The notes beneath the pieces were generated by a model that had not been told where the DNA came from, searched no databases, and was given only the letters and a program-made list of their open reading frames with translations. From contig NC_089312.1 of NCBI RefSeq assembly GCF_036669915.1, positions 24,063,404 through 24,127,403 of the forward strand: DNA of 64,000 nucleotides, given 5' to 3'. Positions 59,800 through 64,000 of this stretch are shown here, one piece after another; position 1 is the stretch's first letter; every line of letters starts with the position of its first letter. The stretch is from Pocillopora verrucosa (Eukaryota; Cnidaria; Anthozoa; Scleractinia; Pocilloporidae). The translations under genes were made by a program, and so were the position numbers.

Positions 59800-60150
59800 A
59801 GCAAGAAGTATACTGACCCAAAACTGAGCTAAAAACTCTATGGCCCTCAAAATGTAAACCTTAAACATACCCACAAACCAAAAAGGTACAATCTGGAGAG
59901 TCTATGACCCAACAAACTTGAGATCCAAAGACCCTATAGACCCTCAGATCTAGATCTGACCCAAAAATGTTGAGACCAAAGATCCAACAAGTACGACCTA
60001 AGAATCCTACCCTTAGTGTCCAAAAAAACTATGCTTAGAAGTCTAAGAAGTCTATGACCCAACATTCTGAGACCAACGACAACTTGAGATCTGAAAAATG
60101 TAAGACCCATGAAAACCAAAAATCCAAATAATCTGAGGCCTCAAATTACC
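59800..60150. repeat. Degenerate phrase repeat ('tctatgacccaa' / 'gagaccaaagatcc')
   Basis: The words 'tctatgacccaa', 'ttgagatcc' and 'gagaccaa' recur at irregular 20-40 bp spacing, giving a decayed minisatellite-like texture. No coding content. Confidence 0.5.
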
Positions 60151-60610
60151 AAAGAGACATTTAACTATGACAAAGAATAAAAGAAAATCCCAAAAAACCT
60201 TGGACTTAAAATAGCAAAACCCTGAATCCTTCCACCTGGGAAAACCATGAGACTTGAGAACAAATTTAAAGGTTTTTAAAGCAAAAAAGTCAACACATTA
60301 AATGAGTTTTGCTAAAGTACTTGTTAGAACAATTTAATGCAGCCCACTTACTTTAACAATTCTATTATAAAAACAAACAAACAAAAATTAAAACATAAAC
60401 TCTTATGTAATACCTTCCCAATAAAGAGGGTTGTGGGCCAACAGCTGGATGAAAAATGCCTGGTAAATTATCCACTAGCATCTAGAATAACAACCTAGAG
60501 CCAACTGTACCCATATCCATATGTTTGAAATTTGATAGAATACTATGAAACTAAAAAATAAGTCACCTTTCATTTGCATTGTTGTCGTCAGTCATCACCA
60601 GTACTCTCTC

Positions 60611-60673
60611 TCAATACTTTTCACCATCATTTCTTGGCTCAAGATGTTCAACTGTCATGCTTTTGTGGTGGAT
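60611..60673 (-). CDS. Candidate terminal coding exon of an unknown minus-strand gene
   Basis: A strong minus-strand acceptor (tgtttctttatttcag) precedes 20 codons and a stop: IHHKSMTVEHLEPRNDGEKY. The composition is hydrophilic and protein-like. Upstream exons would lie to the right but could not be identified. The frame is assumed to be phase 0. Confidence 0.3.
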   Translation of the reverse strand: MHHKSMTVEHLEPRNDGEKY

Positions 60674-60777
60674 CTGAAATAAAGAAACACTATTAAGTTA
60701 CTTCATGTAACACTCTTTAATCAAAACAAATTTCATTCTATCAGTATCACAGTGGCTTATTTTTCCTTATTTATTTG

Positions 60778-60778
<1 letters not shown>

Positions 60779-60808
<30 letters not shown>
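60779..60808. repeat. (CT)n microsatellite
   Basis: About 15 perfect CT dinucleotides. Confidence 0.97.
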
Positions 60809-60812
<4 letters not shown>

Positions 60813-60964
60813 GAAGCCCATGGAGTGAAAGCTTATCCAAAAGTTTTACCATAACAGCTCTCTTCAGAGACTAAGAGTATTACATGACTACTTTTCCAAA
60901 ATAAGATGTTTGAACACAACACATTTGCCCTAGCTACATGCAGGTCTTGAAGCCATCTTTCCTC

Positions 60965-61195
60965 ATTTAGAGTCCAGTTGGCTGGTCAACTTCTGGTACT
61001 GATTGCCCAGGATTTCATAATAATTGTATCACACTGGCCCATTTGTTTGAAGGTTGGACAATGCTATCCAGCAGATGAATCACTATCTGGTAGACAGAGA
61101 TGTTTTTCCCTGAGCCCTAATTTTCTGGGTGATGATCATCTAGGATATTGCCCCATCCAACCTTCTAACAGCTCAGATCTGATCTAACACATGGG
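60965..61195 (-). repeat. Probable dispersed repeat ('ggatagcattgtccaacctt' type)
   Basis: On the minus strand the phrases 'tgctggatagcattgtccaa', 'ccttcaaacaaatgggcc' and 'agaaggttggatggggcaat' resemble a non-coding repeat family I associate with cnidarian genomes (words about 'ggatagcgctatccaa' and 'tttgaacaactggggcc'). The plus-strand open frame here (69 codons) is therefore not called a gene. Identification is from memory of the motif style. Confidence 0.4.
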
Positions 61196-61888
61196 TTGGG
61201 GCTTGGTATCAAAGTACAATGGGAAATACAGGTCTTTAAAGGAAACAGTCCACAATTTCTCATATAACTACTTGCTGTGAGTGATTATTTGAGTAAACAT
61301 ATGTCTCCGCATAACAAGTAGTGTCATTGACTAAAGAGAAAATAAAGGATACATTAGCTCATCATTTGCTGGTTTTACATGATAAAGGTTTTAGTTTGTG
61401 ATCAAGCAAAATAATCACTAGCTATCAATGTCCCAAATATAAAATATAGACAGGAGCACATTAAATTACTCCTTGAGATGGTAGCATGCTTAATTACTCT
61501 CTGAGATAGTGTGTGATCAATCTCAGGTTGAGTAGTACATAATTGATTTAGAGATTTTTGACTGTTGATGAGGTTAGAAATATTTTTTCTTAATCTTAAT
61601 TATGACCTATCACACATTCATATATAATAAATGATCTCAAGTGCAAAACACATAACCCAGCTCATGTCAGCTGGTGATAGATGGCCAAATTTAAATTTGA
61701 AATTCGAGCCCTGAAACAGTCCATTTATCAATGACATGCATCAATAAAAAAAATCCATGTTCACTAGGTCTCTTTTCAAGACAGCAAAATGCCCTTTTTT
61801 AATAGTTCCAAATCAAACTAAGAAAAAGATGGCAAAAAAAGTAGTCTGGTGAGTGCATAATGTTTACAGTCACAATTTTTAAATTCTT

Positions 61889-62009
61889 TTGAAGACACTT
61901 GAAGAATACCATCCAAAAGACCTCATCATCTCTGAGCTGAATGAAACCAAATGTATTGAACACACTCTCAGTACTACCAAGTACCTACCAATCCTTCTGT
62001 ACAAAGGTA
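61889..62009 (+). CDS. Candidate isolated coding exon
   Basis: After an acceptor-like tttgaag, the plus frame reads TLEEYHPKDLIISELNE and continues KCIEHTLSTTKYLPILLYK. It ends at a donor-like AAAG/gtacat, and without splicing would stop shortly after at a TAA. The residue mix is protein-like and codon use is balanced, but the acceptor lacks a long pyrimidine tract. No family is recognised and no partner exon was found. It may be a stray gene fragment or a pseudogene piece. Confidence 0.3.
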
Positions 62010-63902
62010 CATCAAGGATTTATCTTTAAGTACTAAGTAATTTTATGTAGGAAAGTGCTTCAGGTAATAATATTTACTAACAATGAGACTTGCAGATGTT
62101 CTTTTGCAGTAGTTTTGCAATATTTTGGAGCAACCTGGAAGCTCAAGTCTCTGACTTGCTTATGGATTGGTACAGTCATGCATCTATTGGTTTTTATCCT
62201 TATGGTTTCCAGTGTTCCTGTTTTTATCCTATAAAACCTTTTGGCATCATTTGCATGCAGTTTTCCCTGTTGTAAGAAACTATTGCATCAAAGCATAGCA
62301 TGATTATTTTGGAAATCAGGCAAAATTGGATTTATTTTTCTTTATATCAGTACACTAGTGCTCTACATTTCTCTATAATTAGCTCATCACTTTTCCTAAC
62401 CTTTGGTGGGATATATCACATATTTACATCATGCTTTATTAAATTCTCAGCTGCTGATATTGATGAAAAAGCATTAAGTATTACAGTTTAACTAAATGAA
62501 ATCTCACTCTTTAAGGCATGCAGAGCACTGACACGCTCACATAAATGCAAAATTTTTCAGGTGGTTGAGTGTTACAAGCAGTCACAAAATAACTATATGT
62601 GACATGTGCATGTGTGATTTGTGAAAATTTACATAAATTGAACTATGACTTTGTAATTTGCATGCACTCAAACATTCAATGATTTCAATGTCTCTAAGAG
62701 CAAGAGTGTAAGAATTCTAAGTACCGGACGGGTATGTTCCGAGGTGTGTTGCAGTTCTTCTGTCTGTCCCCATTCTGCTTCCTTTTCTTTCTTCTACTTT
62801 GTAATTGATAATAACATACATTGTATTCTCTCAAATATGTGCCCAGGCACTTTAAAATTTCAGTTATATTAGGGAGGAGCTCTTATTGGAGGGAGGGTGG
62901 TTACTTAGGGTGATTCCTCAGTATTGCACTGCGCATCCTGTACTGCACATAAAAATCAAGTAATCAGGCAAATAAGCAAGCACACATTCTGAGAACACCA
63001 TATTGTTTTCCAATAAATGGACCAGTTAAAGAGGTATGATGGTCTTTAACTTGTGAACAAGCACCAGGACCTATATTTTTTATAGTGTAATTTTGGTGTA
63101 CAAATTATCCCCTTTAAATTGGACAAATTACAAAATTTATCAAAGGAAATAAAAGATACGGCTTAAAGCAGGCACAAAGCTTGGACTCAATGAACATTCT
63201 GAGTTGCAGTCACATAAAACTGCATGATTTTTGCACAAATTATATATCAAATCGTTCCATATCCTTGAGACTTTCAACCTATCAAGTTTTAAAATGTTAC
63301 TTTAAACACCCTTGCTTCCAGCTACCTCATAATGTACTGTGAACTGATGAAATAATGCACCTGATTAGTGCCAGAACAGTCCAGTACAAATGAAGTTTGG
63401 CCTATCATATCTTTTATACATGCACAGTGACCTATCTTTTAAATTGTTGTTTTCGAAACAGACACTGATAGGAAACATAGGAAAAATTAAAAAATTGTTC
63501 AATAACCCCTTTTTTTCTAGGGAATCACCTTAAACAAAGTGGGAGGGCACTTAAAAAAGAAGAGTGCTTGTTTGGCCTTAGGAGTGGAAACTTATCCAAG
63601 CTTTTTAATTCATCCTATATTTTGAAATCAATGTTATTTTGAATAACCTAGTAATACTTGTATTGAGTCTATGAAAACCATGTGCTGTATGATTCCATGA
63701 ATATAGCTAGTGAAAGATTGTGAGGATTTTTAAACTAAAAAAGAAAAACATCAAAACAACAATGACATTAAAATTTGTAGACATCATCTTTTACGCAATA
63801 ATAATAAAGAACATGGAAGCTTCAAATACTGCAAATTTTCCCTTTTTTAACATGTGCTGGAGTAAAGCTTGCTACAAAATATTTGAATTTAATTCTGCTT
63901 AA
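62010..63902. other. Gene-poor region
   Basis: No supported gene. Phrases such as 'ggaggagctcttattggagg' (about 62872) and 'gggagggcacttaaaaaag' (about 63540) look like repeat remnants. A segment near 62720-62810 is open in several frames on both strands and cannot be assigned. Confidence 0.45.
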
Positions 63903-64000
63903 CCCTTTCACTCTCAAGTGTGACCAATAGAGAATTTCTCCTCACAATATCAATACAATATCAAGCTAATAAGAGACAAGAATTTAGCAAAATATCAATT
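63903..64000 (+). repeat. Dispersed repeat, copy 2 (runs off the window)
   Basis: 'gagaatttctcctcacaata' followed by 'tcaatacaatatcaagct' and 'aaaatatcaatt' matches the copy at 52646-52760. Confidence 0.7.

Larger units (their letters stand above)
54740..60610. other. Gene-poor, repeat-bearing region
   Basis: No supported coding exon. It contains a 109-bp foldback (56435-56543), purine/GT-rich low-complexity stretches near 56580-56890, a CAGT-type degenerate repeat (59247-59391) and a degenerate phrase repeat (59800-60150). The short frames at 57430-57787 overlap on both strands and show no family signature. Confidence 0.5.

Noticed and set aside
60978-61187. 69-codon open frame
   Set aside because: Lies within repeat-like sequence on the opposite strand.
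62720-62815. Minus-strand segment with basic reading frame near a donor-like site
   Set aside because: Open in more than one frame and on both strands, with weak acceptor support; cannot be told from chance.

Overview
This is a eukaryotic nuclear window: AT-rich, with short exons, GT-AG introns, AATAAA signals, and many foldback and SINE-like repeats. The genes point to a cnidarian, most likely an anthozoan such as a stony coral. They are one full SHANK scaffold gene, a cluster of Dickkopf-3-like secreted proteins, a compact class A GPCR of the type common in corals, a cytosolic sulfotransferase and a chromodomain gene. The organism call is an inference from gene style and repeat types, not from a marker gene.

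Layout. 1-0.9 kb: last exon of a sulfotransferase (+). 0.9-5 kb: intergenic, with repeats. 5-21 kb: SHANK (+), rebuilt here as 21 coding exons (1726 aa) with an F0/ubiquitin-like N-terminus, ankyrin repeats, SH3, PDZ, a very large proline/serine-rich exon and a C-terminal SAM domain. 21-23 kb: SHANK 3'UTR, a degenerate tandem repeat and a foldback element. 23.3-44.7 kb: five DKK3-like genes, A (+), B (+), C (-), D (+) and E (-), each rebuilt to a full reading frame with a signal peptide and two cysteine-rich domains. A chromodomain gene (+) starts inside the first intron of gene E, on the other strand. 46.8-47.7 kb: a class A GPCR (-), with a possible small 5' exon at 50.15 kb. 48-64 kb: gene-poor. 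It holds repeats, a signal-peptide first exon (-) at 54.6 kb and two isolated exon-like segments near 60.6 and 61.9 kb.

How they relate. SHANK is an intracellular scaffold, and two PPxxF Homer ligands plus a cortactin-type SH3 ligand are visible in its large exon. The DKK3-like cluster is the main accessory feature: five tandem paralogues in mixed orientation with shared intron positions and phases. Three have complete 10+10 cysteine patterns. A and B have lost cysteines in matched pairs, which suggests loss of whole disulfides. All gene models come from reading splice sites and phases by eye; no transcript or database evidence was available.
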